Shown here in pieces: positions 1-11,467 of a DNA stretch of 64,000 nt (the first letter of the stretch is position 1; each line of letters begins with the position of its first letter). The stretch covers positions 44,435,413-44,499,412 of the forward strand of contig OZ018410.1 of assembly GCA_963969595.1 (NCBI GenBank), read 5' to 3'. The notes below the pieces were generated by a model. It worked only from the letters and a program-made list of their open reading frames with translations. It was not told where the DNA came from and made no database searches. This stretch comes from Neckera pumila. Taxonomy: Eukaryota > Streptophyta > Bryopsida > Hypnales > Neckeraceae. A program made the position numbers and the translations under genes.

Positions 1-654
1 TAAAAATTTGATCTCAATAGATTTGGCTCTCGTACCCAAAGACTTCCCAGCAGCTCCATAGTGATCTCCCAAAAAACACTCCAAATGCCACAATGCCATA
101 GGGGAAGCAAATAGAACACTCTACCTCGGCAAGTATCAGTTCCAAGAGCAGTGAATAGCTCTATTTAATTCAATAATGAGCAAAGAATAACAATGGTGGA
201 TGAAGGAAGATTGCCATCAACACTCTGCGGTGCCTGCTCCCTACTAGCTTTGACCAGTCCGTCCAAATGACGGCAGTCATCCTCGAACCAGCTCTATCGG
301 GCAACTTAACATCTTCATCTCTATAAATCTAAAATGCCAAATCCTGCAGAGACGGCCCTCAGTTCTTGACCAGTGCTGACAGTTGCAGCTGGCCCAGCGA
401 TATCCACAAGCTAGCTATGAACAGCAAACCTCAACTTCCAAGTTCTCCTTCCGAGGGGACTTCAAAGATTCTGACAGCTTCATTTATTGGTGAAACCAAG
501 CCAACTCCGAAGCAAGGTGGGTCAGAAGCACAGATGATGAACTGACTTATCCTTGAATCGTATATCATTCATAACAACTACTTGCATTAGAACAGTAGCT
601 GTCGAACCTTCAGGCTTGAGAAATGGGGTTCCAATGTGACCAGCAGTAAACGAC
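1..654. other. 3' flank of the GAUT gene, no gene seen
   Basis: This stretch lies downstream of the GAUT stop codon on the minus strand. It presumably holds the 3' UTR and the start of an intergenic region. I see no open frame, tRNA or repeat that I can support. Confidence 0.5.
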
Positions 655-3600
655 CTAGTGAAAATTACACTTCTGCAAATAAGGATTTTGGTAGTCGACA
701 TAACGCTCCCAAACAGGCTTGTACCTACTCATAGCCAATTTCAGCCATGGCTTCATGTTGCCATTGTAATGAACAACGGCACCGCTCTCAATGGAGTCTG
801 AATCAATATTTGCATCATAACCTAGACCCAAAATATGCCACCTTCTGTCCAAAGGCTCAGTGAGGCCATAGAAAGCGAGGAGCCCCGCGGGTAATGTCCC
901 TAGTTTCCATAGTGTCCGGTCTACATTTTGTTCCTGCCAGTAGTGGTATCTCGCAGTCACATTCTTTTCCCTCCACTGAACCAAGTCAAAAACATTCATC
1001 CCAAATGCCCAACCACAGGCATCTGCATCAAAGTGAGACTTGATCTTGGGGTGTGAGAAATTTAAATACTTGTGGAAGCGGTGAAAGCTCTCCAGACAGG
1101 TTTCTACAGCTCCATTGACATTGCCGTGCAGATCAAGCGTGAAAAGCTCCGACAGATCTCGTTGAACCACAACATCATCATCCAAGAAAACAACCTAAAA
1201 AAGAGGAAGAGAAAAGCGATAAGTCCAACACAGAAGCGGTAAGTTGCACCATTCAAAATTCAAATAAATAAGCTGAGCCCTCTAGCAAAGAATACAAGTA
1301 AAGAAAATTGCAACTAGTTACAAATCAGATGTGAGCACACTTTCATACTTCGGTAAAACTAAATAGCCTCAAGAATTTATAGACAGCATCATAAAGTGGA
1401 TCCTTGCCATGATTCATTAGGAGTCTTTCTATGATTACAGTAATCATACAAGACTTCCCCATAATGCATAGAAAGACCCCTCCGTGAATTATGCAAAAGA
1501 TGTTCTTTATGATATTGTCTAAACATTCCTGAAACAATCTCCTTCTACTAAAACCTATTAATGTGCATACAGAGACAAGTATGCTATTATTTAAACAACA
1601 GGAAGAGAGTGTAGCAATCTCCAATTGAATCACCATATAAATCCATCACAGAAGGACCTTGAGGATGGTAGCATACCTTCTCCAGCGCAGGATAAGCTTC
1701 GGGAATGTAAAAGCGCAGATGATTCAGCATAGACAAATACTTGGGATTCCGAAACTTCAGTGCAGTCTTTTGAGAATCCCCACCTTGACTATTGGACCGA
1801 AAGTAGTAGCTTTGGATCTCTGCATCCTGGAGTTGCTTGAGAACAGGAACATACGAGGCATTCAACCAAGTGAAGCTCTCCACATGTTGGATCTCAATCG
1901 CCACTCCTTTGAAATCGTTCACGGCGAACCACGCCTTCATTGCCCCTTCGTTCACAGCATCCGTGACTACATGAAAGACGAGATTCTCTGGATGTTGTGA
2001 ATTCATTATTGTGGAGTTAATGACCACGGATGCGCCTAGCACATTGTCCGAGAAGACACAGAAGTGGAACAGACTCGTGTCCGTAAGCTTCGGAGCGAAG
2101 CTTCTCTGCTCTTCCAGCACTTTCTCTCGTAACTCCTCATCAGCAGCCCACTTGGTTATTAATCTCAAGCTTAAGCAATGAAGACTCTTCGGAACTGCCT
2201 CTGCTGCTAGTTGCCCAAATGTTGCACTTTGAGTGGCCGCTGTATTGGCCATTTCTTCCAAAGCCTGATAGGAGGAAATGAAGTAGATAAGGTTTTCTGG
2301 TCTTGAAATCAACTCAGAAGTCCCTAAATGATCTACTTAAATGGATCTCTTCCAGTCATATAGCCTTCTTGAAAGACCCTTCGTCAGGAGTACCTCGATT
2401 CAGGTTAACCCTAATTGCCCAAATGACCCAAAGTGGGCGTCTCCTTATCTAAAAGGAGCTGAATACCGAATACCATTGAGGAGGGTAACAAAATGTATCA
2501 AAAGAAGAAGAAATCACGTCAACAGTATTTACAGAAAATAAATTTTAGAAGTTGCAACTGAATTAGACTATTACCATCCAAAATAGACTTTCTATTCTTA
2601 GTTGATAATTAGGGGTTAAAAACATGGAAACATGGAATCAAAAATTCGCATGAGATAATGTATTCCTACTTGTAAGTTCCAGAGGAGACAATCTGTAACA
2701 ACTGCCAAGCTACAAGTTTGCAGAAATGCCAAACCAAAAACGACTAGCAAACAGGCAAACGTTAAGAAAAGGAACCTACCTGCATCTCAGCTTTCAGCTT
2801 CATGAGCATCGTGGCACTGTCATAGTGTAGTTCTTTGGCTTGAAGTATGAGATCCGACATTTCCCGCATAATAGGCTCTGCTTCCTCCCACGGAACCGGA
2901 GTTCCTCGAGTAGCAGCCTAAGCACCAAACCAAAGATTGATTCCATCAAAAACAATAAAAATGAAGATCATAAAAGGAGAAGAGAACACACTACGTGCAG
3001 AAAATCACAGTAACATAACAGCTACCCACAGTATATACCCGCGAGTCACAGTCGAGCAGCAAAAGTGCGTTGCAAAACATCTTGAGCACATACCGAAGAC
3101 AGGAGCTGCTGTGCAGCACGAATTTGAGCACTCAAATGCCAAGCCAGCTGCAGATTGTTGTTCTCCTTGGCAATGACCGCATACGATTTGCAAAGAGTCA
3201 TTTGGTCGCCCAGCTGCCGTGGAAGTGAGTCCAGGCTCAGAGCCTCGTCTGATGTGCCATTGCCAGTCGCTACCTTCCCGCCCTACAAGCAAGTGCACAC
3301 ATGGGCGCCACTTTTTAGAACGCAGATTAGAAAACCAACCATCCTCTCCTCTTCTTCACCCGTAAAACTTTGCAATCAACTTTCCTAAAAAACAATCACC
3401 GATAGGATCGAGATCAATTTAGGTCAAGTAAACACTCACCGCGGCGGATAAGGAAGGCTTGGCATGCCATTGCAGAGCAATAAAAACAAACCCTGCTACG
3501 AAAAGCAACCCTGCAGAATAACCACAACAAATCTATCATTTCTCCTTCGACCATGAATCACGACGTAAAAATACAGAAAAACACCAGGCGATTGATAAAC

Positions 3601-3768
3601 AACAAGTCCCACCTTATTGTTATGGATTGAAAATAAAAAATAAATACCGGCAATGAGGAAAAGCGAGAGATTCGTAGGTCGTCGACGCGCCAGGCTGCGT
3701 CGCCCAAGCTCCTTGCGCAGACGCTGCTGAGGCAACGGACTGGGGCTGTTATACAGCCCCGCCCGCAT
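655..3768 (-). CDS. GAUT: Galacturonosyltransferase-like (GAUT, GT8 family)
   Basis: GT8 glycosyltransferase of the GAUT group. By family it is a Golgi type II membrane enzyme that transfers galacturonic acid from UDP-GalA during pectin or xylan-end synthesis. Six exons join in phase: 3768-3648, 3510-3440, 3282-3094, 2917-2780, 2264-1677 and 1194-655, giving 548 codons plus stop. Visible parts, in order: a basic cytosolic N-terminus; one membrane helix formed across the first splice (LSLFLIAG then LLFVAGFVFIAL); a stem region (NNLQLAWHLSAQIR, EEAEPIMREM); FGQLAAEAVPKSLHCL; the donor-binding FLDDDVV near residues 372-378; and HYNGNMKPW near residues 511-519, the GT8 HxxGxxKPW motif. Length and stem wording suit the short GAUT12-15 type, but the exact member is not certain. 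An in-frame ATG at 3864 would add 32 residues; I prefer 3768 because membrane-anchor leaders in this group are short. No lesion seen. Confidence 0.93.
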
Positions 3769-3864
3769 ACCGTTCTCCTTCCCTATTTTGACCCCGTTTA
3801 GCCCCACGAACACTTCTTTTTTCTCCAACAACATGCTCTGGAAGCCAAACCCTACGATCTTCAC

Positions 3865-4470
3865 TACCTAAACATCACCATCTCTACACCCACCTCGGGA
3901 TTCCTCTAGATCTCGCATTCTCGGCCAGATCTTACACAGGGTACAAAGAGCTGAATTGCAGACACATCGTCAAACTAGCGAAACGCATTCTCTACAAGAG
4001 AAGAGCAAAGCTTTGAAGTCCAAAAGCTTGTGTGGAAGTCAAGACTGGTGATCTCCAAAGACAGAGTTGGTGTAAAACTGGAACTTTTAATAAGTAAAAA
4101 TAAGTAAAAGTCGGGCGTGTGATTGGAGAACCACAATGCGGAGGATTTCAGAGATGCGGAAGGACAGAAGAAGAAGATGGGCTGGGAGCAACTGGATCGC
4201 CGGAAGAAGAAGACAAATCCTCAGAGCGCCATACCCAAAAGGCCTGTCCGTCCGCAGTCGTCTTCCTCCGGAGAGTCTCACTTGGCTCGCGAAGTGGAAA
4301 GCTTAATTTAATTAGTGTGGGCGGAGAAGCATCCGCCGTTGTCCAGGGCTCAGCCTCTCGAACGACGACTGGCTGGAAATGCCGGGGGGCGTTTATTTTG
4401 CCGGGCAGATTATTCCCTGTTGGAGCATCTTCAATGCACCCCGGAATTTGCCCCTCCAAATGAAATTGTA
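3865..4470. promoter_or_regulatory. GC-richer 5' leader and promoter region of the GAUT gene
   Basis: This patch is clearly less AT-rich than the spacer beyond 4.5 kb and is open in several frames on both strands without resembling a known protein. Its place directly upstream of the minus-strand GAUT start suggests 5' UTR and promoter. The open frames look like a by-product of base composition. No TATA box or transcription start can be fixed. Confidence 0.4.
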
Positions 4471-6221
4471 ACTCAGTTTTAACGGTTAATATTTTATATT
4501 TAGAACTTGAGGTTTTTATTATTGGAAGCACATCTCAAAGTGCTTTAAATAGGTGCAATGGTATGTTCGCACTTGGTGTTTGGTAACAACGGTTCTTAAA
4601 AGATAAGGCTTGCACAAAGATTAGAAGGCCTAATTTTTTTTATGGAAACGCATTTATTGCGTTGGTTCGGGAAAAGTTTAGTCACCACAAGTTATCTAGC
4701 GTTAGACTCAACTCTAGAAACTCAATTCTAGAAAGCACTTTGCATGTATCTTGCTAGACAGCATCGAGCAATCTTACCCATGTTTTGCTATTCTAATTCC
4801 AATGCATCGAGGTAAGAAATCTTAGAATTCATATTTTTCCCAAAATCACTACAATTTGAAGAATCAAAGTCCTACAATGTGCACTACAAAGAAATATGCA
4901 GCAAATCGCAATTTAGTTTCATGAATTTGGTCGCAATTTGCGCACTTATTCAGAAAAAAACCAAACAATTTCTAATGTTACTACAATTTCGACAACTGGC
5001 CGGGAATTACATTGTACTTCTCTTGGTATGTAGATTTTCAACAAAATCTCAATACAATTGCAGAAACGGAGCCTTATAATTCGCAAAACAAGGGATTGTC
5101 CAACAAATTTGTAGTTAAGTTCTACGGGTTCGGCCACAATCTGTGCAATTGCACAAAACGAAATTGGAACTACTGCTTGCAAACCTCAACTTTGGCAATT
5201 GCGCAAGTGCAAATTCAATGCATATGTCTTTGAACTTCTTTTGTTATGGATTTCCAATGAAATCTCAATACATGAAGAAATGGAGTCACACAATTTGTAG
5301 AATTAGAAACTATTGTTCATTGCCGTAACTAATACCATGAAACGTTGCTGCTAATTAATGGCCCAATTCAATTCCTACTAACTATGAGCGGTAGTACACC
5401 TCCAAAATCTATAAAATGACTTCTTGCTTAAGTCCGCCCACCAATTCAATAAAAAAATAGAATCCTCAAAAGCCGTACTAATACTTCATTTTTATCCTCT
5501 ACCATGTCAGCCTCCAAGTAGGATTTGCAAATGACCGCAAGTGTGAATACTAGCTGCAAAACCTCTGTAAAATTGCCTTGAAAACTCTCCTCTAATGCCA
5601 AGTGCAAACATACCATAAAAAAACTCAAATTTAGAATTGGACAATGAAAATAAATTGCTTCAAAAGTTAGCTAGATGACAAAAATTATAGTAGTCTTGGC
5701 AAATTATGGTTAATACCAAAGCACATTTCACTATAAATTGTGTGTGATTTGAAATGTCCCTTAATAATTAAAATTTCAAGTTCTAAATATAAATCGCCAA
5801 AAAGTTACAAATTAATTTGGACAAATGTTTATTGGTCCTATTGAAGACGCCCTTAAATGGGACCGTGAACTGAACACTATAACAGTATCGTTATTATCTT
5901 TGGAAAACTCAATTTTGGTGATTCCATAACAAAACACAGTAGACACAAGATTTCCTTACATAGCTAATAAAATCATTCTATGACAATCAACAATGTCTTT
6001 TTCTTGCCATCTTGTAATCATTGGCTACAATATATAAGATTGGGAGCATTGACTTCTTTTGGAAGGTCATCTTTGCAAAGCATTAGGATTCAATTTTTGG
6101 CAAAAGATTTATTATTGTACATCCTTAGCCTTGTTACATAGCCCATATTGGTGCCAATATCGAACTATTGTGCCGACTATGATCGAGATTGCAGGGAAAA
6201 AAGTGTTATATTTTAAACTTT
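4471..6221. other. AT-rich intergenic stretch with a degenerate internal duplication
   Basis: No gene recognised. Between about 5020 and 5290 a segment containing 'aaaatctcaatac' occurs twice about 215 bp apart, after similar 'ttctcttggtatg' and 'ttcttttgttatgg' lead-ins. This suggests an old tandem duplication. The short frames here contain no recognisable domain. Confidence 0.35.
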
Positions 6222-6224
6222 GCT

Positions 6225-6441
6225 CACTATAAGAAACCCGCGTTTTAGATGGCAACCATTGGTTTTTCTTCACAGATTTTAATCAAAGTCCAATGCAACA
6301 AACCCGTGTTTTTTGTCAACAAAGACGTCCAATGTAACATCAATGTTGACATAAAAAATTGGATTTTTTGCATTGGATGTCCACTAAAATCCATCAAGAA
6401 AAATCAAGGCTAGTCACTTAAAATGCGGGTTTCTTATAGAG
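6225..6441. mobile_element. CACTA-type MITE, 217 bp, with 3 bp target duplication
   Basis: The left end reads CACTATAAGAAACCCGCG and the right end is its near inverted complement (GCGGGTTTCTTATAGAG). Flanking trinucleotides are gct on both sides (6222-6224 and 6442-6444), the 3 bp duplication expected of CACTA transposons. It carries no coding capacity, so it would need transposase in trans. The last two right-end bases depart from the CACTA consensus. Confidence 0.8.
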
Positions 6442-6964
6442 GCTTACTTAATAGAATTGCTTAGTTCTTATGCAAGCCACTACTTACAAAGCTAGTATGT
6501 ATTATAAAATGTAGATTACATGTAATGGCACTAAAAGTTGTAAATTTCGTTGATTGGCATGATCCATATTTTAAAAAATTCTCAATTCTTGGATAGAATA
6601 ATGTTGTTGCCCATTACATATTGTAGTAGAATGCATCTACCAAAGGACATTCTCTGGTTTGAAGTCACTACCACAAATGCAAGGGTAGAACTTGAGAAGG
6701 GGCAGTGACATCAAACTCTAGAACACCCTCTAGTGAATGCATCTCACTAATCTAATTGGAGATTATACAATTTTCATATAGCTAATGAATGATTTACTCA
6801 TTGAATTGAATTGTTTCATTCATTTTTGCAATTTATATTAGGCACTACTAACAATTCCTTGCAGAAAATTTTGCAAATAGAAAACCTTCCTATTCGGATT
6901 TTATCCTCTTTATTAGACCTTTTTTTGTATAGTTTCCACTTTTTGGGACATTTTCTTTGGTACA

Positions 6965-7700
6965 TTAACCCCTAAAGCTCTTTCATGTTTAAAAGCCTAA
7001 AAGTACTTCAAAATACCAGTCTCCAAAGCAAGGCTATAATCTTTATATATATTTATTTTTTAATAAATCCAACTATAAGATCCTTTAATAAACTTGTTAG
7101 AATACACCCTCTTTAAAGTATAGAATAAAAAAACTACCAAAGTCATGATGCTTGAAAATCAAAAAGAAGTATTTTCAATTCTTTCCATATTGTTAGATTT
7201 CATCTTTTAAACATTTTACCTAAAACTATGTAGATCCTACAACTTGCAATTCTCCATAATATTTGGAAGAAATAAGTTGGAAATATATATAAAAGATTTG
7301 AAAAAAAAATATTCAATATTTATGCTTAAAAAATTTCATAAGCAAAAAAAAGTAGAAAATGATTTAAAATACTAAATTTTTGAGAATTCCATTATAGAAT
7401 TGAAAAATGACAATAACAATTGTTGTAATGTTGTAATAAACCATCTACACCCTATGATTTTATTTCTTTTCAAAAATATCAAAAGTAGAGTTAAATAAAG
7501 GACTTCAAAATTTACTTTAGAATAGAGATACCGTAGCTGCATGCAAACTAAATCTCCTCATATGTAATTTTCATTTCATTAATCCAAATGGAATGATTGA
7601 AAGCTTTACAAGTATATATAAATCTTGAAAATCAATTTCAACTTTATACTTTGTTTAAAAGTGATTTCTTTTTGAACCTATGGTATAAAAGATATTAAAT
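6965..7700 (+). mobile_element. Copy 1 of a TTAACCCCTAAA-ended repeat family
   Basis: It starts with TTAACCCCTAAAG. Its interior around 7415-7670 (tgttgtaataaaccatc, agagttaaataaa, atgcaaactaaatctcctcat) aligns with the interior of the copy at 21034-21845. The right end is not recognisable, so the end given is approximate. Non-coding. Confidence 0.5.
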
Positions 7701-7854
7701 TTGGAAGTTTTTTATGAATTTCAAAAATAAAATTCATTTAGATTTTTATTTTGATTGTGGCAATGGCACACATGCACACTCTATATACTAAATTAGATTC
7801 TTTGTTGTGTTTGATTTGGTTTGGTTTATTGGTTTGGTTTGGTATGTTGAGATG

Positions 7855-8420
7855 TAAAAATTGTGAGGTTGCTTGCAGAGTTCTTGATATAGTTGAAAAG
7901 CTCTCCGCAAGGAGGGGTGAGTAAACTTTGTTTTGTGGCGTTTGGACCTATGATGTGGAATTCATTTAATTTCAAAATTTTATAGAATGAAAAAAATAGA
8001 AATTATTTTTACTTTATTTCCACAAATCACACTAGTCTGTACCTTAAATTACGTTGTTTGTTTTATTTTATTTGATATGTTCAGATCTAAGAAATTGTAA
8101 ATCCCCCGATATTGGTACCATTGGAAAACTCTCTACAAAGAGGGGTGCATGGACATTGTTTCGTGGCATTTGGACCTACGATGTGAAAATTATGAATTTT
8201 TTGAATTATTATTAAATTAAAGAAATCGATTAATTATTTTATATATTGAAAAAAAACATAACTTTTACATCACATATGCAAATGCCACAAACATAGCCCT
8301 TGCACTCCTTTAAGCATAAAGCTTTCTATTCGTATTAAGAACACACCTTCTCACACCACAACAAACTAAGTGTGCATGGACTTTGTTTTGTGGCGTTTCA
8401 ATTAAGGATAGAAATGGATA
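7855..8420 (+). repeat. Three degenerate tandem copies of a roughly 230 bp unit
   Basis: The phrase 'tttgttttgtggcgtttgga' or a close variant recurs near 7930, 8157 and 8380. In the first two it is preceded by 'aactctc(t/c)(a/g)caa(a/g)gaggggtg' and followed by 'cctatgatgtgg' or its variant. The third copy is truncated. Non-coding, A/T-rich between units. Confidence 0.55.
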
Positions 8421-11260
8421 TTTTTATTTTTTATAGATTTCAAAATTTTAAAATTACTTTTATTTTTATTTCATTGTACTATAGCAAGGGCACAGGGCAT
8501 GCTAGTCATAGTGCAAATTGAAATAGTCATAAAAGAAGGTTGCCTTTCAAAAATCAAATATTTCCTAAGGATTAAGCAAAATTATTGGAACAGAACAAAG
8601 TTTTGGTCATCAATCAAATTATTTAAATCCATTTTCATAAATTGAAGAAACTCCAAAATAAATCATTTGAATTTTAAAATTTTAAAGTTTAAAATTTTCT
8701 AAATCTATAAATTTTGAGGTTTAGTTACTTATAAATCATACTTAATAAATTTAAGTACCTTAAAATTTTAAAATTCAAAATTTTTAGATGTCAAATTTTA
8801 AAATTTTTGGAATTAAAATTGAAAGACTTGAATTTTAAAAATTTTGGAATTAAAATTGAAAGACTTGAATTTTAAAAATTCCAAATATCAAAATTTCAAT
8901 TGATCATAATTATTAGCAAAGTGAACAACCAAGATTTAATATAGCATCAACAACTGAATTTCAAAAATTGAATAGAAATTCTCATCTCATTTCAATTTAT
9001 TTAAAGTGGAAAAATATAATATACCAAATTTTCAATGGTAGTCTTCAAGATGGAAATAGTTTGTGTATTTTTTTAAGCTTTGAAATACAATCATATAGTT
9101 TACACTTAGTATGAATATCAAATATATGACTCAAAGAAAGGAATTTTGAAGACATGACTAAATCTTGAGTTACTATAATATATGGGATCTACAATTGTTT
9201 TATTTGTCCTTTTGATCTACCATTTCAAACTTTGCTAATACCTTTTTTATTTATCCATAATGATATTTTATTGGCATGTCTTAAAACAAAGTTAAACTAA
9301 AAAATTATAAGAGCAAAATATTGAAATACTTTTGTGGTACATTCTATACAAATTTCTAACAAATTTAAATGATGAAATGAGATTCACAAATCAAAAGATT
9401 AATGACTTTAAGTATATGTAATGTATTACTTTATATATTCAAAAATAATAATGATATAAATTAGAGTCCATTGTCAAAGTCTCACCATTGTCAATTTTTT
9501 TTTCCAATTCTGAAGGAAATCTTTCAACACCGGGATAAAGATTCATTTAAACAATAGCATTTGTATTAAAATTTCTTAATTCTATTATATCATGGTTACT
9601 TCTACTCTTGCTTTCTGTCATCTTGCTATATCATTATAAAATTCATATTAGCTAATAAAGAACTATTATTCTATCATATATTTTTACGTGAAGAGCCTTC
9701 TTTTTCAACACTTTACATCCAAAATGTAAATTTTTAAAATTGGATGTGAAATTATTAAAAAATTTAGAAAGATGAATTTGAAGATGATGTGTGAACAAAA
9801 TCTTGCCAGTTTTTAATTCAAGACTCATAAAAATAATATTTTTCTAGATTTTGACTCATCAGAAGCATCATCAAAGACTATGCATTAGGTAATTGGATTT
9901 CCAACATTAAAAGTACAATTTCTATCCCATCCTAAAATAGCACCAAGGGAAATAAATATTTGAGCAAATTTGTTAGCTAAGAAATTATCAGCATGTGATC
10001 AATCTGAGTTTTAAGTCTTCAAAATTTTAGCCAAAATGATCCAATTTGGTAAGCTAAGTACTTCTAAAGTCCAAAGGATCTTTTTGCCCTTAAACACTCA
10101 TATGAAGTCTCAAAGATTTCACAAATATACTCTAAATTACTTGAATGGTTGTGTACACTTACTTTGTCAAAACTTGAATGTGCAAAACATGATCAATGCA
10201 TGGGAATGACCAATGTCTTCTTAATTGTGATATAAAATTTTTGTAAGGTATTGGAATGTTTCCTTGTAAGTTGTCACACTTACTAAAATGTTATGGATGT
10301 ATATACTTCTATAAACCCAACAAAACATATCAAAACTAAAACCAATACTTCCAATTTGTATAATTTTGCATAAGAAATATAAAGATAGATGTATTCAAAT
10401 GATCTAGATCCACCTATCTTATATGATTCTTTATCTTACAAAGTTGAGTGCCCATGTTGAAAATGGGTAGTGATTAAGTGCTTGTGAATACCGGCTTGGC
10501 AATGAGTTTTGCACTTCACCTTCACTTCCCTCCATTAGATTCTTCTTCACTTTGTATAAGAAGAAATTAGTACTTACATCCTTCACAAGGTTGTAGTTGA
10601 ATTCCGGTATCTCCACCTTTGATAACCCTGCCATGAAGGATCCGCACTTGTTGTTGGTGCTAGATTTGGTTTTCCTGGAGAAAATACACCAAATGTTGTA
10701 AAACTTGACTCTATTACATTATTGATACACTTATTGTATTAAATGTTTCATTCCAATGTTGTCTTTATATTTACATTTTGGTATATCACATAATCTAAAT
10801 GTAATAAAAGTTTACAATAATCTACACCAAAAAATGTAAACAAAATCTTATTAATAATTAAAGAGAATACTTACCCGCACATCTACCAAAAAAAAATACA
10901 ATCACCAAGTAAAACTAATAGAAAAAATAACATATATATAACAAATTTTAGACTAATCTTAACAAAATTGAATTTAAATTGCTAAATTGATTTTTTTGAA
11001 ATTAGTCTAAGAGATATATATATGTATACACACACACACACACATACACACATACATAAATGCACATGCCCAAATACAACCCCTCCAGCTACATCTTCTC
11101 CACCTCACAAATTTTTATTAATAGTCTAAAGTATATTTTGTTCTACTTTTTTCACAAGTAGAACTAAGTTAAGCAACAAATTTATATTATCAAAGAGTAC
11201 TAAGAAGTCTATAATTTCTTAAATGTGGATGCATTCAATAGATTTTATTGTGTGAAAACA
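8421..11260. other. AT-rich spacer with simple-sequence patches
   Basis: Mostly A/T-rich sequence. Around 8640-8900 it is dominated by aaaatttt-type words and includes a direct tandem duplication of about 38 bp at 8805-8882 (core 'ggaattaaaattgaaagac'). A (CA)n microsatellite with flanking (TA)n lies near 11000-11056. Apart from a possible orphan exon at 10577-10634 I see no gene. Confidence 0.45.
10577..10634 (-). CDS. Possible orphan first exon of an unrecognised gene
   Basis: On the minus strand an ATG opens 'MAGLSKVEIPEFNYNLVKD', followed at once by GTAAGT, a consensus plant donor site. The frame stays open to 10431 if unspliced, giving 67 residues. The 19-residue piece reads like real protein, but I find no matching downstream exon in the following kilobases and recognise no family. 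It could be a stranded exon moved by a mobile element or chance. Confidence 0.25.
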
Positions 11261-11263
11261 TTT

Positions 11264-11460
11264 ACAAAATGCCAAATTCAAGAAGAGAGCCAAAAAATTG
11301 GTTTTTTTCTACTACTTGTATCCATTCATGATTGTTCAAATTTATGAAAAAATGCCATTATTAATTGCCATTATTGTAGATATTTCATTGTAAAGCAAAA
11401 AGCTCATTATGAGCTAGTAAGCCAATTTTTTGGCTCTTTTCTTGAATTTGGCATTTTGCA
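11264..11460. mobile_element. Hairpin MITE in the fructokinase 3' end, about 200 bp
   Basis: Left arm 11264-11302 (aaaatgccaaattcaagaag, then agagccaaaaaattggttt) and right arm 11420-11460 are inverted complements over roughly 40 bp with one or two mismatches. The right arm ends 8 bp before the fructokinase stop complement (11468-11470), so the element lies in the expected 3' UTR. Such a structure would fold into a long hairpin if transcribed. No clear target duplication. Confidence 0.75.
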
Positions 11461-11467
11461 AAATTAA

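Noticed and set aside
4119..4531. Overlapping open frames on both strands upstream of the GAUT gene
   Set aside because: Composition-driven frames in a GC-richer promoter or leader region; no domain, no splice support, contradictory strands.
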